Assembly (NCBI RefSeq): GCF_024519455.1
Contig: NZ_JALJRY010000006.1
Location: 275,815-339,814, forward strand
DNA length: 64,000 bases
Direction: 5' to 3'
Origin: Streptomyces sp. STR69
GTDB lineage: Bacteria; Actinomycetota; Actinomycetes; Streptomycetales; Streptomycetaceae
Part shown: positions 43,108-51,847 of the stretch, one piece after another
Layout: each line of letters opens with the position of its first letter
Numbering within the stretch: the stretch's first letter is position 1
Notes under the pieces: generated by a model
Seen by the model: only the letters and a program-made list of their open reading frames with translations
What the model was told of the DNA's origin: nothing
Databases searched by the model: none
Translations under genes and position numbers: made by a program

Positions 43108-44184
43108 ATGGACGTCCCTGTGAAGTTCGAGAAACCGGCCGCGCAGCCCGCGCCGCAGTCGCCCGAGGGGTGTCTCGCCGTCGCGATCCGTGTTCCCGTA
43201 CGGATCGTCGTGCTCGTGCTGGTCGTGCCGGTGCGGGTGGTGTGGGACGCGCTGGTGGTCGGCGGGCGGTTCCTGTGGCGGACCGTGCTGCGACCGCTGG
43301 GGCGGGCGGTGTTCGTGTGGCCGTTGGTGGCGCTGTGGCGGTACGTCGTCGTACCCGGCGCCAAGGCGGTCGGATGGCTCGTGAACACGCTCGTCCTGGT
43401 GCCTCTGGTCTGGCTGTACCGGTATGTGCTGACCCCGGTCGGACACGCCCTCGGTTGGAGCGCTCGGCAGATCGGGAGCGGTCTGGCGTGGGTGTACGCG
43501 CGCGTGCTCACTCCCGTCGGGCACGCGTGCGCGTGGGTCGTCAACGGAATGGCTGCCGGCTTGGCCTGGCTCGGGCGGTATCTGCTCGTCGTACCCGCCG
43601 GGTGGCTGTACGCCTGGGTGCTCGCCCCGGTCGGACGCGCGATCGCCTGGTGCGGGCGTGGGCTGCTGTGGCTGGCGAGGGCTGTCGGTACCGGTGTCGG
43701 TGTCGTCCTGTACTGGACGGCCCGGATCCTGCTGGTGCTGCCCGCGATCGCGCTCTGGCGCTGGGTCCTGACACCGGTCGGGCGCGTCCTCGCCGTCGTA
43801 GGACGGGAAGTGTGGGACGCCCTCGGGCACGCCTGGCGGATCGCCGGGCACATCTCGCTCGCCGTGGGGCGCGCACTGGGGACCCTCTTCCGGTGGATCT
43901 TCGTGGCGCCGGTGAGCTGGGTGTACCGGACCGTCCTCACCCCGGTCGGACACGTCGTACGGGACCTGGTGCTGCGGCCCGCCGCCGAGGCCGCGCGCGG
44001 GGTGGGCCGGGTCACCCGGCAGGTGCTCACCGCCGCCCGCGAGTCCGCCCGGCAGGCGCGGGCCGACTTCCGGCGGATGGTTTTCGGCGAGCCCGGGCAG
44101 CCGCAGCCGGTGGAGCGACGGGAACCGATGGGCGACGAGACACGTACTCTTGGTAGAAGTACGACCGTTCTCACGAAGGACTAG
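43108..44184 (+). CDS. Membrane protein built of VLTPVG repeats
   Basis: 358 residues, very rich in Val, Leu, Trp and Arg. A motif of the form (Y/W)VLTPVG(H/R)xxxW recurs at about residues 106, 132, 170, 219 and 275, with weaker copies at 59 and 79. Each is followed by a hydrophobic segment that could be membrane-embedded or an amphipathic helix lying on the membrane. The spacing is 26 to 56 residues. The C-terminal 70 residues are polar and basic. I do not recognise the family. It overlaps the TIGR03936 gene by 35 bases at most, so the two are probably co-expressed. Confidence 0.75.
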   Translation: MDVPVKFEKPAAQPAPQSPEGCLAVAIRVPVRIVVLVLVVPVRVVWDALVVGGRFLWRTVLRPLGRAVFVWPLVALWRYVVVPGAKAVGWLVNTLVLVPLVWLYRYVLTPVGHALGWSARQIGSGLAWVYARVLTPVGHACAWVVNGMAAGLAWLGRYLLVVPAGWLYAWVLAPVGRAIAWCGRGLLWLARAVGTGVGVVLYWTARILLVLPAIALWRWVLTPVGRVLAVVGREVWDALGHAWRIAGHISLAVGRALGTLFRWIFVAPVSWVYRTVLTPVGHVVRDLVLRPAAEAARGVGRVTRQVLTAARESARQARADFRRMVFGEPGQPQPVERREPMGDETRTLGRSTTVLTKD

Positions 44185-45010
44185 GACACTGGGCAAGCGA
44201 CAGCCCGAAGGCCCGCCGCCCGCACCCGCGGTGCAGCGCATCCGACTGCGCTACACCAAGCGCGGCCGCCTCCGGTTCACCAGCCACCGTGACTTCCAGC
44301 GCGCCTTCGAGCGTGCGCTGCGCCGCGCCGAGGTGCCGATGGCGTACTCGGCGGGGTTCACACCGCACCCGAAGGTGTCGTACGCCAATGCCGCACCCAC
44401 CGGCACGGGCAGTGAGGCGGAATACCTGGAGATCGCGCTCACCGCCGAGCGCGACCCCGACAAACTGCGCGAGCTGCTCGACGAGTCGATGCCCATCGGG
44501 CTCGACATCGTCGACGCGGTCGAGGCCCGGACCTCCGGGCTCGCCGACCGGCTCACGGCTTCCGTGTGGGAGCTGCGGCTCGACGGGGTGGCTCCCGAGG
44601 ACGCCGAACGCGCGGTGGCCGCGTTCAACGCGGCCGAGAGCGTCGAGGTCCAGCGCATGGCCAAGAACGGCATGCGCACCTTCGACGCCCGTTCTGCCGT
44701 AGCGAGCCTCGAAGCCTCTTCTGAGACGATCGGTCCACAGGCTGATAGGCCTACCGACCAGGCCTGTGCGATACTGCGGCTGGTTGTTCGGCACGTGACG
44801 CCTGCCGTTCGACCCGACGACGTCCTGTCCGGTCTTCGCGCCGTGGCCGACCTGGCGCCGCCGGTCGCCGCAGCGGTGACCAGGCTGGCGCAGGGGCTGT
44901 TCGATGAAGAGACCGGCACGGTGACCGACCCGCTCGCGCCCGACCGCGAGGCAGCAGTGACCGGGAATCCCACGGTCGCCGAAGCTGCCGCCGCGAAGGC
45001 GCCGGCGTAG
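44150..45010 (+). CDS. TIGR03936/DUF2344 radical SAM-linked protein
   Basis: Partner protein of TIGR03960 radical SAM enzymes; it has the conserved RIRLRYTKRGRLRFTSHRDF, AEVPMAYSAGFTPHPKVSYA and GTGSEAEYLEI. The C-terminal part (CAILRLVVRHVTPAVRPDDV) is typical of Streptomyces members. The start is unclear: family members begin GKRQPEGPPPAP, which here follows a CTG at 44189 with aaggac upstream, while the nearest normal start is TTG 44150 inside the preceding gene. The radical SAM partner is 13 kb away at 29098. The role is probably in tRNA or sulfur metabolism but is unproven. Confidence 0.87.
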   Translation: MVEVRPFSRRTRTLGKRQPEGPPPAPAVQRIRLRYTKRGRLRFTSHRDFQRAFERALRRAEVPMAYSAGFTPHPKVSYANAAPTGTGSEAEYLEIALTAERDPDKLRELLDESMPIGLDIVDAVEARTSGLADRLTASVWELRLDGVAPEDAERAVAAFNAAESVEVQRMAKNGMRTFDARSAVASLEASSETIGPQADRPTDQACAILRLVVRHVTPAVRPDDVLSGLRAVADLAPPVAAAVTRLAQGLFDEETGTVTDPLAPDREAAVTGNPTVAEAAAAKAPA

Positions 45011-45271
45011 GGAAGTTCCGCGTAGGACGGACGTCGTAGCGCCGCCCTCGGACTCGGGAGCCACCTGGGTCGGGCAGCGCACCGACCACAAGACTTTCGC
45101 CAGGCCGTCCGCAACTGGGCGTACGGAACCGGCGAGACAGGACACAGAGAGCTCCCGTGCGGCGCCCGCGCCCCGGACGGCGGCACCGCGCAACGCGCGA
45201 GCCGCGGACGTCACCGGCATTCATGCCGGACCAGGCGCGGCGCCCGGGAGCCTGACGGGAGAAACGCCCGC
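45011..45271 (+). other. Untranslated leader region of rne
   Basis: 261 bases without a gene between the TIGR03936 gene and rne. In other bacteria the rne leader mediates autoregulation; I see GC-rich pairing potential but no single dominant hairpin. gggagaaa precedes the rne ATG by 6 bases. Confidence 0.4.
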
Positions 45272-48200
45272 ATGCTCGAACCGACCGAACCCATCGAGGG
45301 TTCCGAACCGAACACCCCCAGCGACACGCTGCCGCCGCGCCGCAGGCGCCGCGCCGCGTCTCGCCCGGCGGGACCGCCGACCGCCCCCGAGGGCGCGGTC
45401 GAAAGCAGCGCTCCGGCCATACCGGCCGAGGTGAGCGACGAGAAGAACGAAACCGACGAGAGCGTCGTCGAGGTGACCCCCGAGGCGCCCGTCGTCGTCG
45501 AAGAGGCCGCGACTGCCGGTCGTACGCGTCGTCGTGCGACCCGCCGGGTGTCCGCGCCCGAGGCGAGTGCGGTGCCCGAGGCGGCCGAGATCGTGGTGCC
45601 GGCTGTTGCCGCTGCCGCACCTGAAGAGACCACCGTGGCGGAAGAGGTCGCGCCTGTCGTGTCCGGCGAGGACGCGGCTCCGCGCCGCACCCGCCGTCGT
45701 GCCACGCGCACGGTGACCGCGCCCGAGGCTGTTGCCCCCGAGGCCGCGGTGGAGCAGGCGGAGGAGCCTGTCGCTCCGGCCGTCGTAGAGGAAGCCGTGG
45801 CGGAAGCCCCGGTGGAAGAGGCGGCGCCCGCCCCTCGTGCGCGCCGTCGTGCGACCCGGCGCGCCTCCGCGCCCGCCGGTGCGCCCCAGGCGGCCGAGGC
45901 CGACGCGAACACCGAAGCGACCGCAGCGCCTGCTGCCGCCGTCGCAACCGAAGTGACTGAAGTGACCGAAGGTGCCGCGCCCGCTGCGTCCGACGAGGAT
46001 GCCGCGCCGCGTAGGAGCCGTCGTCGCGCCACGCGCCGTGTGTCCGCGCCTGCCGGGACGCCCGTGGGCGAGGAGGCCCCTGTGAACGACGAGACCGCCG
46101 CGGACGCCGCGGAGACGAAGACCACTGCCGATGCTCCCGCCGAGGACTCCGGGCCGCGTCGTCGGCGCCGGGCCGTGCGGACCGCGGCCGGCGGGTTCTC
46201 CGCGCCCGCGCCCAAGAACGGCAATGCCGCCGAGGAGGACGAGGGGCCGCGTCGGCCCACGCGCCCCGCTGTGGCCGTGTTCCGGGCGCCCGTCTTCACC
46301 GAGCCGATGTTCCAGACGCCGGAGCGGGCCGCCGCCGCTGCCGCCGAGGCCGCGGACGACGATGACGAGGAAGAGATCGTCGTTGTCGAGCCCGTCGCCG
46401 TGGGGGTCGTCGAGGAGGAGACCGGGGGGCGCCGCAGGCGTCGTCGCCGCGGTGCCGCCTTCGAGGCCGAGCCCGTCGCTCCGGCCGTCGTGGAGGCCGT
46501 CGTGGTCGAGGAGGAGCCGGAAGAGGCCGAGGAGGCCGAGGACTCCGCCGACGGTGACGAGACCGAGGAGACCGGTTCGCGCCGCCGCCGTCGCCGTGGC
46601 GGCCGGCGTCGTCGCCGTGGCGAGTCCGCCACCGGTGAGGACGAGGCCGAGGACGGCGAGGAGTACGCCGCCGAGCAGGCCGCCGAAGACGCCGAGGACA
46701 CCGCCGAGCAGGTCGAGGAGGACGCCGAGGAGGCGGACGAGGACCAGGGCGGTTCCGGATCGAGCAGCAGCCGTCGCCGGCGCCGTCGGCGTCGTCGTGC
46801 CGGTGACTCGGGCGGCGAGAGCGAGTCGGTCTCGTCGTCGGACGACCCCGAGCGCACCGTCGTCAAGGTCCGTGAGCCGCGCGCCAAGAAGGACGACCAC
46901 CCGAGCGACGAGGTGCAGTCCATCAAGGGCTCGACGCGTCTCGAAGCCAAGAAGCAGCGCCGCCGTGAAGGCCGCGAGCAGGGTCGCCGGCGCGTCCCGA
47001 TCATCACCGAGGCCGAGTTCCTGGCCCGGCGCGAGGCCGTCGAGCGTGTGATGGTCGTCCGGCAGAGCGGTGAGCGCACGCAGATCGGCGTCCTGGAGGA
47101 CGGCGTGCTCGTCGAGCACTACGTCAACAAGGAGCAGTCGACCTCGTACGTCGGCAACGTCTACCTGGGCAAGGTCCAGAACGTGCTGCCCTCCATGGAG
47201 GCCGCGTTCATCGACATCGGCAAGGGGCGCAACGCCGTCCTGTACGCCGGTGAGGTCAACTTCGAGGCGCTCGGCATGGCCAACGGGCCGCGCCGCATCG
47301 AGTCCGCCCTGAAGTCGGGCCAGTCGGTCCTCGTGCAGGTCACCAAGGACCCGATCGGGCACAAGGGCGCGCGGCTGACCAGCCAGGTCTCCCTGCCGGG
47401 GCGTTACCTCGTGTACGTCCCCGAGGGCTCGATGACCGGCATCAGCCGCAAGCTGCCCGACACCGAGCGGGCCCGGCTGAAGACCATCCTCAAGAAGATC
47501 GTCCCGGAGGACGCGGGCGTCATCGTGCGCACCGCCGCCGAGGGCGCGAGCGAGGACGAGCTCAGCCGTGACGTCGAGCGGCTGCAGGCGCAGTGGGAGG
47601 ACATCCAGAAGAAGGCGAAGGGCGGCGGCGGTTCGAACGCTCCGACGCTGCTGTACGGCGAGCCGGACATGACCGTCCGCGTCGTGCGCGACATCTTCAA
47701 CGAGGACTTCACCAAGGTCATCGTCAGCGGTGACGAGGCGTGGGACACCATCCACGGCTACGTCTCGCACGTCGCCCCCGACCTCGCCGACCGGCTGTCC
47801 AAGTGGACGTCCGAGGTCGACGTCTTCGCGACGTACCGCATCGACGAGCAGCTGATGAAGGCGCTGGACCGCAAGGTCTGGCTGCCGAGCGGCGGTTCGC
47901 TGGTCATCGACAAGACCGAAGCGATGATCGTGATCGACGTCAACACCGGCAAGTTCACCGGTCAGGGCGGCAACCTCGAAGAGACCGTGACCAGGAACAA
48001 CCTGGAGGCGGCCGAGGAGATCGTGCGCCAGCTGCGGCTGCGCGACCTGGGCGGCATCGTCGTCATCGACTTCATCGACATGGTCCTGGAGTCCAACCGG
48101 GACCTGGTGCTGCGGCGTCTGCTGGAGTGCCTGGGCCGCGACCGTACGAAGCACCAGGTCGCCGAGGTCACCTCGCTGGGCCTGGTCCAGATGACCCGCA

Positions 48201-49270
48201 AGCGCGTCGGACAGGGCCTCCTTGAGTCCTTCTCCGAGACCTGCGTGCACTGCAACGGCCGCGGTGTCATCGTGCACATGGAGCAGCCGACCTCGGTCGG
48301 TGGCGGCGGCAAGCGCAAGCGGCGCGGGCGTGGTGGCGACGGGAGCGGGCAGGACGTCCACGACGGTCACGACACGCACGAGCACGAGTCGGACGAGGTC
48401 GAGACCGAGGCGGAGGTGGCGGCCGAGGTCGCCATGCCGGTGCCGTTCGCGGAGACCGAGTTCAGGCCCGACGAGGACCTGTACAGCAGCGCCGCCGAGG
48501 CGGAGGCCGCGGCCACCCGTGGCGGGCGTTCGCGGCGCCGGACTAGCCGGCGGGCGTCGGCTCCGGCCGGTGCGCCGAGGGCGGAGTCGCGTGAGTCGCG
48601 GCAGCCGCGTGAGGTCCACGAGGTGCGTGAGGAGGCCGAGCCGGTCGCCGTGGAGGACCCGGTCGTCGAGGCGCCCGCGGTCGAGGAGACCCCGGCCCCC
48701 GTGGCCGAGGCTCCGGTTGTCGACGATGCCGCGCCCAAGGGGCGTACGCGCCGTCGTGCGACCCGTAAGGCGACCGCGCCCGCCGGGTCTCCGGCGGGGT
48801 CCGAGGAGGCCGCCGTGGTGACGGTCACCGAGACCACCGCGCCGGTCGTCGTCGAGGCATCCGCCCCGGCTCCGGCCGCTGTCGAGCAGCCCGAGGCGCC
48901 CGCCGAGAGCGCGGCTCCGGCCCGCCCGCGGCGTCGTGCCGTGCGCAAGGCCACCGCGCCCACCGCGTCCGAGGAGGCGGCCGTCACGGTCGTGCCGTCG
49001 GCCGTGGTGGAGGAGGCGCCGGTCGCCGAGTTCGCTGCCGAGGGCGAGGCTGACGCGCCGGTGAAGAAGACGGCCGCGCGCAAGGCCGCCAAGAAGGCCC
49101 CGGCGAAGAAGGCGGTCGCCAAGAAGGCGGCGGCCACCAAGACCGCGGCCAAGAAGACGGCCGCCAAGAAGACGACGGCCAAGAAGGCCGCCAAGACCAC
49201 GTCGAAGAAGACCGCGGCGGCGGAGCAGACGAGCCCGTCCTCCGTCACCGCCTCCACCGACGAGGCCTGA
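45272..49270 (+). CDS. rne: Ribonuclease E/G with long disordered flanks
   Basis: Endoribonuclease for mRNA decay and rRNA/tRNA processing. The catalytic core lies at about residues 575-1000 of 1332: S1 domain ([25 protein letters not shown]), metal-binding Asp in [12 protein letters not shown] (near 887) and VVIDFIDM (near 930), and the zinc-link CVHCNGRG (near 990). Both flanks are disordered, made of Glu/Ala/Val-rich segments alternating with basic motifs of the form RRRATRRxSAPAG (near residues 84, 139, 189, 248, then 1084, 1156, 1217). The last 60 residues are histone H1-like ([16 protein letters not shown]). Having disordered arms on both sides is the actinobacterial layout, unlike E. 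coli RNase E. Confidence 0.94.
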   Translation: MLEPTEPIEGSEPNTPSDTLPPRRRRRAASRPAGPPTAPEGAVESSAPAIPAEVSDEKNETDESVVEVTPEAPVVVEEAATAGRTRRRATRRVSAPEASAVPEAAEIVVPAVAAAAPEETTVAEEVAPVVSGEDAAPRRTRRRATRTVTAPEAVAPEAAVEQAEEPVAPAVVEEAVAEAPVEEAAPAPRARRRATRRASAPAGAPQAAEADANTEATAAPAAAVATEVTEVTEGAAPAASDEDAAPRRSRRRATRRVSAPAGTPVGEEAPVNDETAADAAETKTTADAPAEDSGPRRRRRAVRTAAGGFSAPAPKNGNAAEEDEGPRRPTRPAVAVFRAPVFTEPMFQTPERAAAAAAEAADDDDEEEIVVVEPVAVGVVEEETGGRRRRRRRGAAFEAEPVAPAVVEAVVVEEEPEEAEEAEDSADGDETEETGSRRRRRRGGRRRRRGESATGEDEAEDGEEYAAEQAAEDAEDTAEQVEEDAEEADEDQGGSGSSSSRRRRRRRRRAGDSGGESESVSSSDDPERTVVKVREPRAKKDDHPSDEVQSIKGSTRLEAKKQRRREGREQGRRRVPIITEAEFLARREAVERVMVVRQSGERTQIGVLEDGVLVEHYVNKEQSTSYVGNVYLGKVQNVLPSMEAAFIDIGKGRNAVLYAGEVNFEALGMANGPRRIESALKSGQSVLVQVTKDPIGHKGARLTSQVSLPGRYLVYVPEGSMTGISRKLPDTERARLKTILKKIVPEDAGVIVRTAAEGASEDELSRDVERLQAQWEDIQKKAKGGGGSNAPTLLYGEPDMTVRVVRDIFNEDFTKVIVSGDEAWDTIHGYVSHVAPDLADRLSKWTSEVDVFATYRIDEQLMKALDRKVWLPSGGSLVIDKTEAMIVIDVNTGKFTGQGGNLEETVTRNNLEAAEEIVRQLRLRDLGGIVVIDFIDMVLESNRDLVLRRLLECLGRDRTKHQVAEVTSLGLVQMTRKRVGQGLLESFSETCVHCNGRGVIVHMEQPTSVGGGGKRKRRGRGGDGSGQDVHDGHDTHEHESDEVETEAEVAAEVAMPVPFAETEFRPDEDLYSSAAEAEAAATRGGRSRRRTSRRASAPAGAPRAESRESRQPREVHEVREEAEPVAVEDPVVEAPAVEETPAPVAEAPVVDDAAPKGRTRRRATRKATAPAGSPAGSEEAAVVTVTETTAPVVVEASAPAPAAVEQPEAPAESAAPARPRRRAVRKATAPTASEEAAVTVVPSAVVEEAPVAEFAAEGEADAPVKKTAARKAAKKAPAKKAVAKKAAATKTAAKKTAAKKTTAKKAAKTTSKKTAAAEQTSPSSVTASTDEA

Positions 49271-49281
49271 ACCCCGGGTGG

Positions 49282-49310
49282 GTGCGGCCGGTCCGTGTGA
49301 CCGGCCGCAC
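49282..49310 (+). terminator. Hairpin after rne
   Basis: gtgcggccggtc and gaccggccgcac form a perfect 12-bp stem with a 5-base loop, 11 bases past the rne stop. Confidence 0.85.
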
Positions 49311-49326
49311 TCCCCACGGGCCCGGT

Positions 49327-49356
49327 TTGACCCGTTCGGCTGCGGCCCCGTAACCT
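49327..49356 (+). promoter_or_regulatory. Probable rplU promoter
   Basis: ttgacc (49327-49332) and taacct (49351-49356) with an 18-base spacer, located after the rne terminator and before the L21 leader hairpin. Confidence 0.6.
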
Positions 49357-49364
49357 TGACTGTC

Positions 49365-49387
49365 GGCGTGTCCACTGGTGACACGCC
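49365..49387 (+). promoter_or_regulatory. Hairpin in the rplU leader
   Basis: ggcgtgtc and gacacgcc form an 8-bp stem with a 7-base loop a few bases after the expected transcription start. It may be a ribosomal-protein autoregulatory site. Confidence 0.45.
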
Positions 49388-49499
49388 ACATCCCCGTAAA
49401 CCTCTTCCTCCCGGGTGTGTTCCACCGGGAGAGGCCGTCTGCTCTGCAGGGCGGCTGGACTGCGGGGGTGCCGTTCCCGAGCGAGAGAGTGAGATCCGC

Positions 49500-49820
49500 G
49501 TGTACGCCATCGTGCGCAGCGGTGGTCGCCAGCACAAGGTTGCTGTCGGCGACATCGTTGAGGTTGACAAGATTTCCACTGCCAAGGTTGGCGACACGGT
49601 CGAGCTCTCGACCCTGCTCGTTGTCGACGGCGACGCTGTGACCAGCGACCCGTGGGTGCTGGCCGGCATCAAGGTCCAGGCCGAGGTCGTGGACCACCAC
49701 AAGGGCGTCAAGATCGACATCCTTCGCTACAAGAACAAGACCGGTTACCGCCGTCGTCAGGGCCACCGCCAGCAGTACACGGCGATCAAGGTCACTGAGA
49801 TCCCCGCGGCTGCGAAGTAA
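49500..49820 (+). CDS. rplU: 50S ribosomal protein L21
   Basis: 106 residues, [20 protein letters not shown] at the start and [19 protein letters not shown] at the end, both typical of bL21, a 23S rRNA-binding protein. GTG 49500 with gagagagtgaga upstream. It is followed 14 bases later by rpmA, the universal L21-L27 pair. The in-frame extension upstream runs through the hairpins and is rejected. Confidence 0.97.
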   Translation: MYAIVRSGGRQHKVAVGDIVEVDKISTAKVGDTVELSTLLVVDGDAVTSDPWVLAGIKVQAEVVDHHKGVKIDILRYKNKTGYRRRQGHRQQYTAIKVTEIPAAAK

Positions 49821-49834
49821 GGGACTGAGGAGAG

Positions 49835-50089
49835 ATGGCACACAAGAAGGGCGCATCGTCCACCCGGAACGGTCGCGACTCCAATGCCCAGCGGCTCGGC
49901 GTGAAGCGCTTCGGCGGTCAGGTCGTCAACGCGGGTGAGATCCTGGTCCGCCAGCGCGGCACCCACTTCCACCCCGGTTCGGGCGTCGGCCGTGGCGGCG
50001 ACGACACGCTGTTCGCGCTGAACGCCGGTGCGGTGGAGTTCGGTACCCACCGTGGCCGCAAGGTCGTGAACATCGTTCCGGTCGCCTGA
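49835..50089 (+). CDS. rpmA: 50S ribosomal protein L27
   Basis: 84 residues beginning [20 protein letters not shown], with the flexible N-terminal tail that reaches the peptidyl-transferase centre; no cleavable prepeptide of the Firmicutes type. [17 protein letters not shown] is conserved. Good ribosome site (aggagag). Same operon as rplU, and obg follows after a terminator. Confidence 0.97.
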   Translation: MAHKKGASSTRNGRDSNAQRLGVKRFGGQVVNAGEILVRQRGTHFHPGSGVGRGGDDTLFALNAGAVEFGTHRGRKVVNIVPVA

Positions 50090-50095
50090 CATATC

Positions 50096-50134
50096 AGGTA
50101 ACCGATTCAGGCAACTGATTCGGGCAACTGATCG
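50096..50134. repeat. Three 13-bp direct repeats after rpmA
   Basis: Units aggtaaccgattc, aggcaactgattc and gggcaactgatcg stand head to tail in the gap between rpmA and its terminator. Confidence 0.6.
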
Positions 50135-50142
50135 GAAGCTTT

Positions 50143-50191
50143 CGCGAGGCGGACCTCACTTCCCTTCCGGGAAGCGGGTCCGCCTTTCGCG
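50143..50191 (+). terminator. Hairpin between rpmA and obg
   Basis: Outer arms aggcggacc (50147) and ggtccgcct (50177) with an inner cttccc/gggaag stem. Read-through would still allow obg expression from the ribosomal operon. Confidence 0.75.
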
Positions 50192-50233
50192 TGTTGACCT
50201 GGAAACACCCGTACGTAACTGGAGGCACATCCC

Positions 50234-51670
50234 ATGACCACCTTCGTGGACCGCGTCGAGCTGCATGTCGCCGCGGGTAACGGAGGCCACGGCTGTGCCT
50301 CCGTCCACCGTGAGAAGTTCAAGCCGCTCGGCGGCCCGGACGGCGGCAACGGCGGAAGGGGCGGTGACGTCATCCTCATCGTCGACCAGTCCGTGACCAC
50401 GTTGCTCGACTACCACCACTCCCCGCACCGCAAGGCCACCAACGGCAAGCCCGGCGAGGGCGGCAACCGCTCCGGCAAGGACGGCCAGGACCTGGTCCTG
50501 CCCGTGCCGGACGGCACGGTCGTGCTCGACGGCGAGGGCAATGTGCTCGCCGACCTGGTCGGCCACGGCACCTCGTACATCGCCGCGCAGGGCGGCCGGG
50601 GCGGCCTCGGCAACGCGGCGCTGGCCTCGGCCCGCCGCAAGGCCCCCGGCTTCGCGCTGCTCGGTGTTCCCGGTGACCTCCAGGACATCGTCCTGGAGCT
50701 GAAGACGGTCGCCGACGTGGCACTCGTGGGCTACCCGAGCGCCGGCAAGTCCTCGCTGATCTCCGTGCTGAGCGCGGCCAAGCCGAAGATCGCCGACTAC
50801 CCCTTCACGACCCTGGTCCCGAACCTGGGCGTGGTGACGGCCGGCGAGACGGTCTACACGATCGCCGACGTCCCCGGTCTCATCCCCGGCGCCAGCCAGG
50901 GCAAGGGCCTGGGCCTTGAGTTCCTGCGCCATGTCGAGCGGTGCAGCGTCCTCGTGCACGTCCTGGACACCGCGACGCTGGAGTCCGAGCGCGACCCGGT
51001 CTCCGACCTCGACATGATCGAGGAGGAGCTGAAGCAGTACGGCGGGCTCGGCAACCGGCCCCGCATGGTCGTCCTGAACAAGATCGACGTACCGGACGGC
51101 AAGGACCTGGCCGAGATGGTGCGCCCCGACCTGGAGGCGCGCGGCTACCGCGTCTTCGAGGTGTCGGCGGTCGCCCACACGGGACTGCGTGAACTGTCCT
51201 TCGCCATCGCGGAGTTCGTCGCCGAGTCGCGGGCCGCGAAGCCGAAGGAGGAGGCGACCCGGATCGTCATCCGCCCGAAGGCGGTCGACGACAGCGGCTT
51301 CACCGTCGTACAGGAGGAGGACGGTCTCTTCCGCGTGCGCGGCGAGAAGCCCGAACGCTGGGTGCGGCAGACCGACTTCAACAACGACGAGGCCGTCGGC
51401 TATCTCGCCGACCGGCTCAACCGCCTCGGTGTGGAGGCCTCGTTGATGAAGGTGGGGGCCCGCTCCGGCGACGGCGTCGCGATCGGTCCCGAGGACAACG
51501 CGGTCGTCTTCGACTGGGAGCCGACCGTCATGGCCGGCGCGGAGATGCTGGGCCGGCGTGGCGAGGACCACCGGCTCGACGAGCCGCGGCCCGCGACGCA
51601 GCGTCGTCGGGACAAGCAGGCCGAACGGGACGAGGCGACGCAGGAGTTCGAGGAGTTCAAGCCCTTCTGA
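50234..51670 (+). CDS. obg: Obg/CgtA GTPase
   Basis: Essential GTPase involved in late 50S assembly and, in Streptomyces, in the onset of development. It has a Gly-rich Obg fold at about 1-160 ([30 protein letters not shown] type). The G domain has G1 GYPSAGKS (166-173), G3 [10 protein letters not shown] and G4 NKID. The C-terminal OCT domain (about 350-430) contains [23 protein letters not shown], and the acidic/basic tail is EEFEEFKPF. 478 residues. ATG with a good ggaggc site. Confidence 0.97.
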   Translation: MTTFVDRVELHVAAGNGGHGCASVHREKFKPLGGPDGGNGGRGGDVILIVDQSVTTLLDYHHSPHRKATNGKPGEGGNRSGKDGQDLVLPVPDGTVVLDGEGNVLADLVGHGTSYIAAQGGRGGLGNAALASARRKAPGFALLGVPGDLQDIVLELKTVADVALVGYPSAGKSSLISVLSAAKPKIADYPFTTLVPNLGVVTAGETVYTIADVPGLIPGASQGKGLGLEFLRHVERCSVLVHVLDTATLESERDPVSDLDMIEEELKQYGGLGNRPRMVVLNKIDVPDGKDLAEMVRPDLEARGYRVFEVSAVAHTGLRELSFAIAEFVAESRAAKPKEEATRIVIRPKAVDDSGFTVVQEEDGLFRVRGEKPERWVRQTDFNNDEAVGYLADRLNRLGVEASLMKVGARSGDGVAIGPEDNAVVFDWEPTVMAGAEMLGRRGEDHRLDEPRPATQRRRDKQAERDEATQEFEEFKPF

Positions 51671-51740
51671 GCGGCTGCCGCGCGCGGTGACCGTCCGTCC
51701 GGGGTGAAGATCGTTCGCCCGGCGTAACCGATACTGGCTG

Positions 51741-51769
51741 AGACCCGTTGCTCTCCGAGCAACGGGTCT
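51741..51769 (+). terminator. Terminator after obg
   Basis: agacccgttgctc and gagcaacgggtct form a perfect 13-bp stem with a 3-base loop, followed by cttgctgtgt. Confidence 0.88.
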
Positions 51770-51847
51770 CTTGCTGTGTGCCGATTTGTCATGGACGCGA
51801 TACTTACTGTTCAACAGGCGGGACTCCGCGCACTGTGAGGCTTCCAA

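Noticed and set aside
45221..49720. A 1499-codon open frame on the minus strand opposite rne, rplU and their gap
   Set aside because: It is antisense to strongly supported genes, is composed of Gly, Leu, Arg and Val in patterns mirroring the repeats of rne, and has no fold or motif of its own. Long antisense frames are a by-product of high-GC codon bias.
51713..51734. A possible PHO box (gttcgcccggc plus gtaaccgatac) for phoD
   Set aside because: Only one unit fits the consensus, and the site lies upstream of the perfect obg terminator, so it is unlikely to drive phoD.
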